NCBI GenBank assembly: GCA_017623655.1
Contig: JAGAON010000003.1
Location: 1 to 64,000, forward strand
Direction: 5' to 3'
Length of the DNA stretch: 64,000 nt
DNA from: Prevotella sp.
GTDB taxonomy: Bacteria > Bacteroidota > Bacteroidia > Bacteroidales > Bacteroidaceae
Numbering within the stretch: position 1 is the stretch's first letter; each line of letters opens with the position of its first letter. Of this stretch, positions 1 to 8,498 are shown in pieces. A model generated the notes under the pieces. That model worked only from the letters and a program-made list of their open reading frames with translations. It did not search any database and was not told the DNA's origin. The position numbers were made by a program, and so were the translations under genes.

Positions 1-224
1 AGCACAACGTGCGACGAGGGGTGATATATATATCGCATATCATGCACCGCGACACAAATATATGGCAATCATTCTTTGTGATTTTATGTCACCCCTCGTC
101 GCACGTTGTGCTCCTCGCCTGCCGGCTTCGGGGTTCCCGATACCGTTTTCCCGCCCCAAATGGTAACACAGGGTTTATACCCTGTGCTGTAATATGTCAC
201 CCCTTCGGGGTTCGTTGCGTTATA
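1..224. repeat. Family C long inverted-repeat element, partial at the window edge
   Basis: This is the right arm and centre of the roughly 310-340 bp inverted-repeat element that recurs at 2972-3282, 51529-51864 and 61941-62253. The segment AGCACAACGTGCGACGAGGG at position 1 is answered by its reverse complement at about 92-113. The arm then continues through a GCCTGCCGGCTTCGGGG block, a CACAGGG...CCCTGTG hairpin and a CACCCCTTCGGGG hairpin. The left arm lies outside the window. Open frames across it are by-products of the repeat. The rest of 225-287 shows nothing recognisable. Confidence 0.8.
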
Positions 225-287
225 TTGCGGTTATGTTTGCAACCATAACGTCGGGATGCGGACGGCGGTTCGTGTAATCACAAACCA

Positions 288-2669
288 TTACTTCTTTGGC
301 GACATCTTACGCAACAGCTTGGCGAGGGTGTCGATGTTGTGCCTCGGGTCGGCGTTGACGTCCAGCACGTTGCCCTCCGTGTCCAACAACCTGTACGTGG
401 GATAAGACGTCACATTAAGGTATCTCTCAATGGCTTCCTGCTGTTTCGCGGGCAGGTTGTAATGGTAAACGTCCGGGCCTTCCACCCCATACTCCTTTAT
501 AATGTTCTCAACCGACTTACGGTCGCTTCTGTTCGCCAGATACAGATACACTACATCCGACTGCGACAGTGCCTCATACTCCTCCTTGGAGTGCTTCAAT
601 CCCTTCTTGCAGGGGCTGCACCAAGTGCCCCATACGTCGATGAGCACGGCACGGCCGAGGAACGGTTCCGTTATCTTGCGCAGCAAAGCCTCGCCGTCAC
701 TGACGCCTTTCGCGTCCAGAGAGGTGCGTGGCCGTGAGTTCGCTGCTATCTCCCTGTTGCGCAAGGCGATGTAGATGTCGTTCTTATCCTTAACCTTTTG
801 CATGGCCAACGGCAGCCGCATCGTGCCGGTAAGGTTGGCCATATACTTCTCGCCGAGGGGCAGACGTTGGTTGTCTATGGTCGCTATCGCATCCCCGGCC
901 AGTATCATGTCGCGCATAACCTGCGGCGTTTTGAGCGAGTCAAGTACGCCGCACAGGCCTTCTGTCCACTTCGTCTGTATCCCCGTGCGCACTACCTCAC
1001 TCATCTTCTCGCTTGAAAGCAGTTCCTTAATCTTGGCTGTCAAGGCCTCATTATCCTTTTCATACTTCTCCTCAAGTTCCTTTTTCCGCTCCGGAGCGGC
1101 CTTTACCGCCTCCATAAGCTCTGCGTGCTTATCCTGAAAGGCCTTCACAGTCAGCTTCTCCTCTGCGGTCAGGATGGCGTCACTTTCTTTCAGAATATCA
1201 TCCATTGTCACCGCCGCCTTAATGCCGTACTTGGCATTTTCCATGTAGTCCCGCAGGAAGGCGCGGAGTGAATGCCCGTAGGCCGTATAGGGAACGGGTA
1301 GCTTTTTCCAGTAGTTCTCATAGGCATAGTCCGCCATTACCTTGGGCATGGTATATCTTGGGAAGCGGAACCGCGCCTGACCGACGTTGAATGCCTGGTC
1401 CATAAGATCCGTATTCAGCACATACTGCCTGTATCTTTCGGACAAGGTAGGGTTCGCGGCGAACACGCTGTCGCACCGGGCACGGAACGCGCGGCCGTTT
1501 TCCTTTACCTCTTCTATATACTTTTCCGCGTCAGCGTCCGTCATATCCTTGCCTTTAAGCTCCGGACACCGTCCCTGACCTTTTACCTTTTCCATCAGCA
1601 TCTCGTTCTGCAACCGGCAGTCCCTGCCCATGACCAGACGCCGGCCGGTATCCATATCCAGCAGCAGGAAATACGTCTCGCCCGGCTCCAGCACCATATC
1701 CATGAATACATCCACACTGCTCAAGAATGCGTTTTGGGTGTTGTAAACGGGCATGGTGAAGCGGAAACGCCCCAGAGAGTCAACGGCAAAGGTTTCCGTA
1801 CGCTGCTCGTTGTCGAAGAGATCATCCCATATCACCCTCATCTCCCGCGTCTTCGGGTGTCTGTTCCGGACTGTCTCCCTGAGCCATCCCGTTACGGTAA
1901 CGGAGTCGCCGACGGCATATCCGTTGTCTTTCAGGCCGCTCCTGTCGTCGGCAACGGGGTATGCGGGCAGGCATTTGCCGTCAATCCTGCTGCATTTCAC
2001 GGCCTTCTCCCCGCCGATGCGTATCTCCGCCCGGCCGTTTCTGCACTTGCCTATCCTCACCGTCAGCTCATTGTCGCCGTCGGTAATGACGAACCGTCCG
2101 CGCCTGCCGTCCTTTTCCTTGTATTCCCAGCACTTCCCGGCATACACGGCACCCTCGTCCATCAGTCCGACAAGCCATTCGCCTGTCTCGTCACTGCGCC
2201 AGTTTGCGGGGAACACACTCGTGTCATTCTCCTGCCTTGGCCGTATGTTGAACAGCTCGAAAGCGCCTTTCACGTCACCTTCTATAAAGTCAAACCGTTC
2301 GGTTCCCTCCGGTAAGGGCGGGAAACGGAACGTCATGTCCGCCTCACCACTTGCCGGCATATAGAATTTCTCGTCCGGTTTTATCCCCTCCGAGCCGGTC
2401 ATCACATACCTTTTGCCGTCGGCCAACAGGTAAGTGTCTTTGACAAAGCGCACCCAGTTGTTCGGTATGAACTTCACGTGAAGCTCTACCACGGTCTCGT
2501 CGGCCGTCATCTCCACCCTGTTCACCGTTATGGTAATCCGGCTAAGGCCGCTGGTACATACGCCATCGGCCGCGGGGTGTTCCCACACCACGGGTTTGTA
2601 CTTGGCCATAACGGCCGTGAAACAGCACATCCACAGCAGCAGAAGGCAGAAAATTCTCGTTTTTTTCAT
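288..2669 (-). CDS. Secreted TlpA-like thioredoxin-domain protein
   Basis: A protein of about 793 residues, probably acting in the periplasm as a thiol-disulfide oxidoreductase. The N-terminus (MKKTRIFCLLLLWMCCFTAV) is a signal peptide. The N-terminal 120 residues resemble the beta-rich module typical of Bacteroidales TlpA-type proteins. A long charged helical middle follows, and the last 130 residues form a thioredoxin fold with the active site WCSPC and a cis-Pro loop (TSYPTYR). The frame is open a further 23 codons upstream, but a -7 box (TACCTTTG, minus strand, 2708-2715) lies just ahead of this ATG and would sit close to the longer start, so I chose 2669. Such proteins are often linked to polysaccharide or heme metabolism in the order. 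No partner gene adjoins it here, and its substrate is unknown. Confidence 0.85.
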   Translation of the reverse strand: MKKTRIFCLLLLWMCCFTAVMAKYKPVVWEHPAADGVCTSGLSRITITVNRVEMTADETVVELHVKFIPNNWVRFVKDTYLLADGKRYVMTGSEGIKPDEKFYMPASGEADMTFRFPPLPEGTERFDFIEGDVKGAFELFNIRPRQENDTSVFPANWRSDETGEWLVGLMDEGAVYAGKCWEYKEKDGRRGRFVITDGDNELTVRIGKCRNGRAEIRIGGEKAVKCSRIDGKCLPAYPVADDRSGLKDNGYAVGDSVTVTGWLRETVRNRHPKTREMRVIWDDLFDNEQRTETFAVDSLGRFRFTMPVYNTQNAFLSSVDVFMDMVLEPGETYFLLLDMDTGRRLVMGRDCRLQNEMLMEKVKGQGRCPELKGKDMTDADAEKYIEEVKENGRAFRARCDSVFAANPTLSERYRQYVLNTDLMDQAFNVGQARFRFPRYTMPKVMADYAYENYWKKLPVPYTAYGHSLRAFLRDYMENAKYGIKAAVTMDDILKESDAILTAEEKLTVKAFQDKHAELMEAVKAAPERKKELEEKYEKDNEALTAKIKELLSSEKMSEVVRTGIQTKWTEGLCGVLDSLKTPQVMRDMILAGDAIATIDNQRLPLGEKYMANLTGTMRLPLAMQKVKDKNDIYIALRNREIAANSRPRTSLDAKGVSDGEALLRKITEPFLGRAVLIDVWGTWCSPCKKGLKHSKEEYEALSQSDVVYLYLANRSDRKSVENIIKEYGVEGPDVYHYNLPAKQQEAIERYLNVTSYPTYRLLDTEGNVLDVNADPRHNIDTLAKLLRKMSPKK

Positions 2670-2707
2670 TGGGGTCAGTAGTATAAATAAGATTTTACAA
2701 ATTTCCA

Positions 2708-2715
2708 CAAAGGTA
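2708..2715 (-). promoter_or_regulatory. -7 box for the TlpA-like gene
   Basis: TACCTTTG read on the minus strand matches the Bacteroidota TAnnTTTG element. It lies about 40 bp upstream of the ATG at 2669 and supports that start. Confidence 0.6.
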
Positions 2716-2782
2716 TGGATTATAATCTGTTTACGCAAAAACGGGCGGTACTTTTAACATTCTTTACACCGTATGCAAAAAC

Positions 2783-2865
2783 AAACAGGTGCTGATTACC
2801 TTGTAAACAGCACCTGATTACACTGCAATCAGGCCTCTTTTACAAGGTAATCAGCACCCTTTTAC
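2783..2865. repeat. Family A 22-bp palindrome array, about 4 units
   Basis: Four consecutive 22-bp units, each a 19-bp imperfect palindrome (type GTAAACAGCACCTGATTAC) followed by 3 variable bases. The array lies between the promoter of the TlpA-like gene and family B/C repeats. Confidence 0.8.
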
Positions 2866-2900
2866 GGCGGCGTTTGTAATATGTTGGTTTATAAGATGTT

Positions 2901-2926
2901 GTGGGGACGCACCTTGGCGAGTCCGA
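2901..2926. repeat. Family B hairpin, degenerate copy
   Basis: GGGGACGCACCTTGGCGAGTCC is a diverged copy of the GGACGCACCAAGGTGCGTCC palindrome found throughout the window. It sits between the family A array and the family C element. Confidence 0.55.
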
Positions 2927-2971
2927 ATTGGCGTGTTTCCCCGCATCGGTGAGGGCGTATCAAAATAGCGG

Positions 2972-3282
2972 CGAACCCCGAAGGGGTGACAGAATATAGC
3001 ACAGGGTGTAAACCCTGTGTTATGTTACGATGGGCGATGGAAGGTATTGGAACCCCGAAGCCGGCAGGCGAGGAGCACAACGTGCGACGAGGGGTGTTCA
3101 TCCTTTTTCTTCATTCAAATACATCCTGCATTCCTTTTTCTTTCTATTCTCTTTGCTACCCCTCGTCACACTTCGTGTTCCTCGCCTGCCGGCTTCGGGG
3201 TTCCAATACGTTTTTTGCTTGTAACACTCACGTTCCCAGGGTTAACACCCTGGGCTGTGTTCTGTCACCCCTTCGGGGTTCG
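2972..3282. repeat. Family C long inverted-repeat element
   Basis: A full copy of about 310 bp. The arms begin GAACCCCGAAGGGGTGAC, pass a hairpin CACAGGG/CCCTGTG and a block ACCCCGAAGCCGGCAGGCGA, and converge on a non-conserved centre of roughly 50 bp. The second arm repeats the same blocks in reverse complement up to CACCCCTTCGGGGTTCG. It occupies the gap between a gene start (2669) and a gene end (3373). No coding function is supported. Confidence 0.8.
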
Positions 3283-3372
3283 ATGTCATGTTATTATCCT
3301 TTGCGTTTTGACAAATTCCCCCTACAAAGGCGGGCTACAATATAATGCCACACGGAAACACCGCAATCCGCC

Positions 3373-4008
3373 TCACAACTGCCCCGCTTCCACGAGACGC
3401 ACCACGCGTTCCGTCAGGCGGTCTTTGCCCTCCGGGTCGTATTCTTTCTTCAATGACGCGCCGAACATCCATGCGAATGTCTGGTAGAACACCGCCTTTG
3501 ACGAGCCGAGAAAAGCCTGCACCAACTGGTATGACGAGGAGTTCGTCTCGCGGTATATCAGCTTTATCAGCAGTTTCCCCTGCGACAGCGTGAGCCTTTT
3601 CATCCTCGGCGTGTATTGCGCCTTCACGCTTTTCTCCACAAGTTTCAGGTGTTCCTCCCGCGCTTTTTGGTCAGGCAGCGTGGAGAGGTATTCGTAAGTC
3701 TCGATAATCGCGCGGTTTACCTCCTTGGCGATGGGCAACACCTTCTTCACGTTATGCACCAGCCTGTTGTAAGCCTTGCGCTGTCTTTCGTTCTTGAAGG
3801 TGATGGGCGCATAGACATACACGTTGCTCATCTCCACATACTTTATGCTGTCGCCGCCCTCCAGCACCTTGCCCACCCTCACCATAGGCACAAACGTGGG
3901 GCTGTCCATATCGACCTTGCGGTCTTCCGGATTCACTTTCTTGCTTTTCTGCGCCGCCGACGGCAGGCAGAGAAACGTGCATAATGCTATGACAAAGGCT
4001 TTTTTCAA
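3373..4008 (-). CDS. DUF4294-type exported protein
   Basis: A protein of about 211 residues. The frame is open to an ATG at 4080, but a strong -7 box on the same strand (TACTTTTG, 4058-4065) lies inside that extension, so translation probably starts at the TTG at 4008, giving M-KKAFVIALCTFLCLPSAAQ, a clean signal peptide. The mature part contains a conserved block with YVYAPITFKNERQRKAYNRL and a Lys/Arg-rich helical C-terminal half, as in the Bacteroidota DUF4294 family, whose function is unknown. It stands alone, divergent from the lipoprotein gene at 4185. Confidence 0.75.
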   Translation of the reverse strand: MKKAFVIALCTFLCLPSAAQKSKKVNPEDRKVDMDSPTFVPMVRVGKVLEGGDSIKYVEMSNVYVYAPITFKNERQRKAYNRLVHNVKKVLPIAKEVNRAIIETYEYLSTLPDQKAREEHLKLVEKSVKAQYTPRMKRLTLSQGKLLIKLIYRETNSSSYQLVQAFLGSSKAVFYQTFAWMFGASLKKEYDPEGKDRLTERVVRLVEAGQL

Positions 4009-4057
4009 AATGTGTGCGGATGTGTCTTGCGGTGCCGGAAATATTCCGTAACCACTG

Positions 4058-4065
4058 CAAAAGTA
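4058..4065 (-). promoter_or_regulatory. -7 box for the DUF4294 gene
   Basis: TACTTTTG on the minus strand. It lies inside the longest open frame of the downstream gene and so argues for the shorter TTG start at 4008. Confidence 0.6.
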
Positions 4066-4151
4066 CATATATTTTTCCATACCGCATACAGTTTTGTTCT
4101 TAAAATTACTAAATATACAATGAATTGTTTTGCGATTTACACCTTTTGATG

Positions 4152-4159
4152 TACCTTTG
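4152..4159 (+). promoter_or_regulatory. Promoter of the thioredoxin-like lipoprotein/HAD-RibF operon
   Basis: TACCTTTG with TTTTG ending at 4132, 19 bp upstream, a near-ideal Bacteroidota promoter. The ATG follows 26 bp later. Confidence 0.7.
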
Positions 4160-4184
4160 CAGTGGATTTATACTACTTAATATA

Positions 4185-5345
4185 ATGGTAAGAAACAACA
4201 TACCCCGCTGCCTTGTGGCAGCAATGGCGGCGTTGCTCCTCGTCTCATGCGGCGGAGACAGGTTCCGCATAGAGGGCAGCATAGGCAATGCCAAGGACTC
4301 GACGCTGTACCTTGAACACATGGGACTGAACGGTCCGGAGGTGGAAGACTCCGTTAAGCTGGACGAAGAGGGCACCTTCGCCTTCTCGGGAGACGGCGTG
4401 CAGGCGCCGGAGTTCTACCGCCTGCGCATAGCTAACAGCATCATCAATGTCAGCATCGACTCCACGGAGACGGTGAGGTTCAAGGCTTCGTACCCCACTA
4501 TGGCCACGCAGTACGAGGTGGAGGGCAGCGAGAACTGCAAGAAGATAAAGGAACTCGCGCTGTTGCAGATGCAACTCCTCGGCCGGGCCATAGCGATAGA
4601 CCGGAGCGGGACGCTCGGGATGAAGCAGACGGAGGACAGCATCAACGCCATAGTGGAGCGGTACAAGGACTACGTGAGGGTGAACTACATCTTCAAGGAG
4701 CCGCAGAAGGCGTATGCGTATTTCGCCCTTTTCCAGACGCTTGGCAACAGGCTGATATTCAATCCGCGCAAATCCAACGATGACATACGGTGCTTTGCCG
4801 CCGTGGCAACGTCCTGGGACACCTTCTACCCGGGCAGCGAGAGGGGCGAGAACCTGCACAACATAGCCATAGAGGGGCTGAAGACCATGCGCATACAGCA
4901 GCAGAAAGCCATGAGGGCGGCCATGGACCCGTCGCAGATAGAGGTCACCAACATAATAGACGTGCCCCTGACGGACAACAAGGGCAGGCTGCGCTCGCTG
5001 AAAGAACTGGCGGGAAAGGTGGTGATACTCGACTTCCACGCTTTCGGGGCACCCGGCAGCACAGAGCGCATAATGACGCTCCGTGACATATATGGCAAGT
5101 ATCACGACCGCGGACTGGAGATATATCAGGTGTCCGTTGATCCTGACGAGCATTTCTGGAAGACCCAGACGGCCGCCCTTCCGTGGATAAGCGTACACGA
5201 TGAGGATGCCCTGAACTCGCAGTATCTTTCCCGATACAACGTGCAGCAGGTGCCGACATTCTTCCTGATAGACAAAAGCAACTCCCTGTATAAGCGCGAT
5301 TCGCAGATAAAAAATCTTGAAAATGAAATCGAAGGACTGCTCTGA
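4185..5345 (+). CDS. DUF4369/thioredoxin-like lipoprotein lacking the CxxC site
   Basis: A protein of about 386 residues. The N-terminus ends in a lipobox (AALLLVSCGG), so it is probably a periplasm- or outer-membrane-anchored lipoprotein. Residues about 25-110 fit the DUF4369 beta module (RFRIEGSIGNAKDSTLYLEH), and the C-terminal 130 residues fit a TlpA/AhpC thioredoxin fold ending with a cis-Pro loop (QQVPTFFLI). Where the active site WCxxC should be, the sequence reads FHAFGAPGSTERI, with no cysteine, so redox catalysis by the usual mechanism is unlikely. The ATG at 4185 is preferred because the promoter lies at 4152-4159. The stop overlaps the start of the HAD-RibF gene by 23 bp, which suggests translational coupling. 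Confidence 0.8.
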   Translation: MVRNNIPRCLVAAMAALLLVSCGGDRFRIEGSIGNAKDSTLYLEHMGLNGPEVEDSVKLDEEGTFAFSGDGVQAPEFYRLRIANSIINVSIDSTETVRFKASYPTMATQYEVEGSENCKKIKELALLQMQLLGRAIAIDRSGTLGMKQTEDSINAIVERYKDYVRVNYIFKEPQKAYAYFALFQTLGNRLIFNPRKSNDDIRCFAAVATSWDTFYPGSERGENLHNIAIEGLKTMRIQQQKAMRAAMDPSQIEVTNIIDVPLTDNKGRLRSLKELAGKVVILDFHAFGAPGSTERIMTLRDIYGKYHDRGLEIYQVSVDPDEHFWKTQTAALPWISVHDEDALNSQYLSRYNVQQVPTFFLIDKSNSLYKRDSQIKNLENEIEGLL

Positions 5346-6897
5346 GACACTGTTGCTGTTTGACTTCGGCACGGTGCTGACCGGCCTTTCCAAGCAACGT
5401 TGCATCGATGCGCTGAGGAAGATAGGCTGCGGCAAGATTGCGTACTACGTGGATGAGTGCCGGCAGGAAGACCTGTTTCATGAACTGGAGATAGGCGGCA
5501 GCGTGGAGGCTTTCTGCAACGAGGCCCGCAGACAGTCGGCTTACACCGATGAAACGGGCGTTTTTCATCCCTGCGCGGCTACGAACGACCAGATAATATG
5601 GGCGTGGAACGAGTTGCTCACGGGCATACCCGTGGAGAAACTGCGCATGATCCGTCATCTGCGTGACGACCTCGGCTGCCGCACGGCCATACTGTCGAAC
5701 ACCAACAAGATACATTGGGACAAGGCACTGGCGGACTATTTCACCGCCGACGGCCTGCGGATGGAGGACTATTTTGACGAGGTGTATCTCTCGTTTGTCA
5801 TGGGTAAAGTGAAGCCCGACGATGACATATATCAGGAAGTGAAGCGGAAAGAGGGTGAGAGAGTGAAGAAAATAATCTTCATAGACGACTCAGAGAAGAA
5901 CTGCCGTGCCGCTGAACGCAACGGGATACAGGCTTTCCATGACGCGAAAGGCGACAAGTGGCAGGCCGCCATAGAGCCTTTGCTGAGAGGAAACGGCAAG
6001 GCTGCCGTGATAGGTAATTTCGACGGTGTGCACAAAGGGCACCTTTCCGTCATACGGCATTTGCGCGGGCTCGCAGCGGAACGCCATCTCGTGCCTGTCG
6101 CCCTGACCTTTGACCGCCATCCGCGCGCCGTGTTGAAGGCGGATTTCCGGCCGGAATTTCTCACCACGCAGGACGAACGGCTGTCTCTTTTGCGCTCCGC
6201 GTTGCAGCCGGACGAGGATGACGGCATTGCGGGAGACGTGCATCTGCTGCATTTTACAAAGGAGTTTGCCGCCATGCCGGCACGCCGTTTCATGGAGGAA
6301 GTGCTGCGCGACCAGCTCAATGTGCGGCTGCTGTTGATTGGTTATGACAACCATTTCGGCCGGTATAACCCCGATGAGACCTTCGAGACGTACCGGCAGT
6401 ACGGCATGGAGCTTGACATTGAGGTGCTGATGGCCGTCCCCTTGGACGTGGATAACGTGCGGGTGTCATCTTCCTGCATAAGGGAAATGGTGAGACAGGG
6501 ACGCATGGAAGAGGCTAACGCCTGCCTCGGCTATATGTATAGCATGACGGGACCGGTGGTGCACGGCTATGAGGAAGGACGCAAGATAGGCTTCCCGACG
6601 GCGAACATACTGCCGCCTGACGGCAAGCTGATGCCGCTTGACGGGGTGTATGAGTCGGAGGTGGTTATCGAAGGCGACAGGAAAGTGCGCAAAGGCATGA
6701 CGAACATCGGCACAAGACCTACGTATAACGGCGGGAATGTGACGGTGGAGACGCATATCCTCGGTTTCATAGGCAATGTGTATGGAAAGACAATCACCGT
6801 GAGGCTGAAGCGCATGATACGTCCCGAAATGCAGTTTGACTCGCCGGAGGCATTGCGTGAGCAGATAGAGAAGGACAAGGACGGCATATTACTATAA
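5323..6897 (+). CDS. ribF: HAD phosphatase fused to riboflavin kinase/FAD synthetase
   Basis: A protein of about 524 residues with two enzymes in one chain. Residues about 8-205 are a HAD hydrolase: motif I FDFGTVL (nucleophile Asp, with Gly where some HADs have a second Asp), motif II LSNTN, motif III GKVKPDDDIY, motif IV IFIDDSEKN. From about residue 225 comes a complete RibF: the FMN adenylyltransferase nucleotide-binding motif GNFDGVHKGH, then the riboflavin kinase domain with GRKIGFPTANI. RibF makes FMN and FAD from riboflavin. The fused HAD could remove phosphate from a flavin or from the riboflavin precursor 5-amino-6-(5-phosphoribitylamino)uracil; that is inference. The ATG at 5323 is preferred over the TTG at 5317. 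It overlaps the upstream lipoprotein gene. Confidence 0.9.
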   Translation: MKSKDCSETLLLFDFGTVLTGLSKQRCIDALRKIGCGKIAYYVDECRQEDLFHELEIGGSVEAFCNEARRQSAYTDETGVFHPCAATNDQIIWAWNELLTGIPVEKLRMIRHLRDDLGCRTAILSNTNKIHWDKALADYFTADGLRMEDYFDEVYLSFVMGKVKPDDDIYQEVKRKEGERVKKIIFIDDSEKNCRAAERNGIQAFHDAKGDKWQAAIEPLLRGNGKAAVIGNFDGVHKGHLSVIRHLRGLAAERHLVPVALTFDRHPRAVLKADFRPEFLTTQDERLSLLRSALQPDEDDGIAGDVHLLHFTKEFAAMPARRFMEEVLRDQLNVRLLLIGYDNHFGRYNPDETFETYRQYGMELDIEVLMAVPLDVDNVRVSSSCIREMVRQGRMEEANACLGYMYSMTGPVVHGYEEGRKIGFPTANILPPDGKLMPLDGVYESEVVIEGDRKVRKGMTNIGTRPTYNGGNVTVETHILGFIGNVYGKTITVRLKRMIRPEMQFDSPEALREQIEKDKDGILL

Positions 6898-6904
6898 AGG
6901 AGTA

Positions 6905-6960
6905 ATTTGGAGTTAGCGGGAGGTAACGGGAGTTAGTTGGAGTTAGCGGACAATACATGA
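6905..6960. repeat. Fragment of family D (GGAGTTAGCGG) repeat
   Basis: Repeated GGAGTTAGCGG/GGAGTTAGTTGG words match the interior of the family D MITE-like elements at 36592-36768 and 57819-58014. No terminal inverted repeats are visible, so this is a fragment. Confidence 0.5.
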
Positions 6961-6975
6961 GCGTTTGTGATTGAT

Positions 6976-7000
6976 TGTAGGGACGCACCAAGGTGCACTG
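6976..7000. repeat. Family B hairpin half, left of the IS
   Basis: TGTAGGGACGCACCAAGGTG immediately abuts the left end of the insertion sequence. Its inverted partner abuts the right end (8387-8409). Confidence 0.7.
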
Positions 7001-7101
7001 GTGTCCCAAGAAAATCGTTAACATTCTGCATTATTCTTTGTAAATCAGTATGTTATTATGTATTTTGCAGTGCGGTGGATTTGAAAATGAGTTTATTGTG
7101 T

Positions 7102-7109
7102 TAATTTTG
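7102..7109 (+). promoter_or_regulatory. IS-internal promoter
   Basis: TAATTTTG with TTG at 7081-7083, 18 bp upstream, lies 24 bp before the transposase ATG and inside the IS. Confidence 0.6.
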
Positions 7110-7132
7110 CAGCAAACAGCAAAACCAATACT

Positions 7133-8320
7133 ATGACTCAAATCCCTTATGTTTTCAACCAGCTCACGCAGTGGATTCCCAAGGACGCGTTCGACCGTCT
7201 GGTCGGTATTTACCGCGGCAATGCCTATGTGAAAGACTACACATGCTGGAACCATCTTCTTGTAATGCTCTGGGCGCAGCTGACCTCGCGCCGCAGCCTG
7301 CGTGACATAGAGACCTCACTGCGCGCGCATTGTGACAAACTTTATCGCATGGGTATAGGCAGGCACGTCAGCCGTAATAACATAGCGAACTCCAATGCCA
7401 GGCGGGATGTGTCCATATACCGTGAACTCGCCTGCCGCATGATGTGCAGGGCTTCCTCTGTCAGGATGCGTGACAAAGGGCTTGCGGAACTCGCGGAGAG
7501 GTTTTCCGTAAACGGGTTCTTCGCCGTGGACTCCAGCACGGTAACCCTTAGTCTTGACCGTTGTCCGTGGTGCACTCCGCAGGAAGGCCGTGGAGGTGTG
7601 AAGCTTCACACCATGTACGACCTGATAAGGGAGACACCGAGGATATGCCTCATTACCGGGCATGAGGAGCGTGACCAGACATTCATGGAGGACTATCCTT
7701 ATGAGAGCGGCTGCGTCTATGTGTTTGACAAGGCATACATGAAGACGGCCGGACTGGCCGCCGTCAATGCCGCCGGGGGATATTTCATCGTGCGCAGGAA
7801 AAAGGACATACTGTATGACGTGCTGGAAGACAATCCTGCAGGAGGCGCTGTAATGGCCGACAGGACGATAAGGTTTTCCGGGCGTTGTACGAGAGGGGGA
7901 TACCCTGGGCCGCTCCGTATGGTATCATGCTACGTCGGGGGAAAGAACGAGGTCATGCAGTTCCTGACCAACAACACGGACATGCCGGCTGAAACGGTGG
8001 CGGCGCTATACAAACACAGATGGAAGATAGAGCTGTTCTTCCGGTGGATAAAGCAGCATCTGCGGATTACGTCCTTTTACGGAACATCCGCAAACGCCGT
8101 GATGGTACAGATATACACCGCATTCACCGCATATTGCGTACTGGCGCTTGCGGCGGACGCCTTGAAATACAAGGGAAGCCTGTATGACTTCTCCAATCTT
8201 GTCAGCGTGTCGCTTACGGAGAAGGTCTGGCTAAAAGACCTGATTACGAGATATGAAGACGCAAAAGGTGATTGGCATGACGAACGATGGCCGTCTTTGT
8301 TTGGAGAGGTAAGATATTAG
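7133..8320 (+). CDS. IS4-family transposase (DUF4372 type)
   Basis: A protein of 395 residues that catalyses cut-and-paste movement of the IS. The N-terminal 70 residues (FNQLTQWIPKDAFDRLV) match the DUF4372 module of Bacteroidota IS4 transposases. The DDE core is present: first Asp in FFAVDSSTV, second Asp in VYVFDKAYMK, and the Glu in the YREK-like block YKHRWKIELFFRWIKQ. The length is normal and there is no frameshift, so the gene is probably functional. It has its own promoter at 7102-7109. Confidence 0.92.
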   Translation: MTQIPYVFNQLTQWIPKDAFDRLVGIYRGNAYVKDYTCWNHLLVMLWAQLTSRRSLRDIETSLRAHCDKLYRMGIGRHVSRNNIANSNARRDVSIYRELACRMMCRASSVRMRDKGLAELAERFSVNGFFAVDSSTVTLSLDRCPWCTPQEGRGGVKLHTMYDLIRETPRICLITGHEERDQTFMEDYPYESGCVYVFDKAYMKTAGLAAVNAAGGYFIVRRKKDILYDVLEDNPAGGAVMADRTIRFSGRCTRGGYPGPLRMVSCYVGGKNEVMQFLTNNTDMPAETVAALYKHRWKIELFFRWIKQHLRITSFYGTSANAVMVQIYTAFTAYCVLALAADALKYKGSLYDFSNLVSVSLTEKVWLKDLITRYEDAKGDWHDERWPSLFGEVRY

Positions 8321-8386
8321 AGCCACATACAACAATCCAAATAATAAATATGGGATATGTATATGTTAAAATTTTTCTTGGGACAC

Positions 8387-8409
8387 CTGTGCACCTTGGT
8401 GCGTCCGCA
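8387..8409. repeat. Family B hairpin half, right of the IS
   Basis: CTGTGCACCTTGGTGCGTCC is the inverted counterpart of the sequence left of the IS. Confidence 0.7.
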
Positions 8410-8426
8410 ACGCGGCATAACATGGA

Positions 8427-8451
8427 GGACGCACCAAGGTACGTCCCTACA
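8427..8451. repeat. Family B hairpin
   Basis: GGACGCACCAAGGTACGTCC followed by CTACA is a canonical family B copy between the IS and the CPBP protease gene. Confidence 0.75.
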
Positions 8452-8498
8452 TTTATTCCCTTAACTCCCTATAAAAGTAACTCTCTAAAAATAAAAAA

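Larger units (their letters stand above)
7001..8386 (+). mobile_element. IS4-like insertion sequence, complete
   Basis: A 1386-bp element. The left end GTGTCCCAAGAAAATCGTTA is matched by the reverse complement of the right end (GTGTCCCAAGAAAAATTTTA): 14 identical bases, then a partial match. The bases CTG flank both ends, a possible 3-bp target duplication. Outside the ends, family B sequence GGACGCACCAAGGTGCA on the left and its reverse complement on the right make the flanks themselves an inverted repeat, so the element appears to sit in the loop of a hairpin. The single transposase gene is intact. Confidence 0.8.

Noticed and set aside
9-248. Open frames across the family C elements (also 3017-3487, 51491-51787 and 61369-62208)
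   Set aside because: The same peptide pieces recur wherever the repeat recurs, in several frames and on both strands, without ribosome binding sites. They are translations of the repeat, not genes.
4245-5435. Long minus-strand frame opposite the thioredoxin-like lipoprotein gene
   Set aside because: It is a mirror of a well-supported gene with signal peptide, promoter and domains on the plus strand. Its own product has no recognisable motif.
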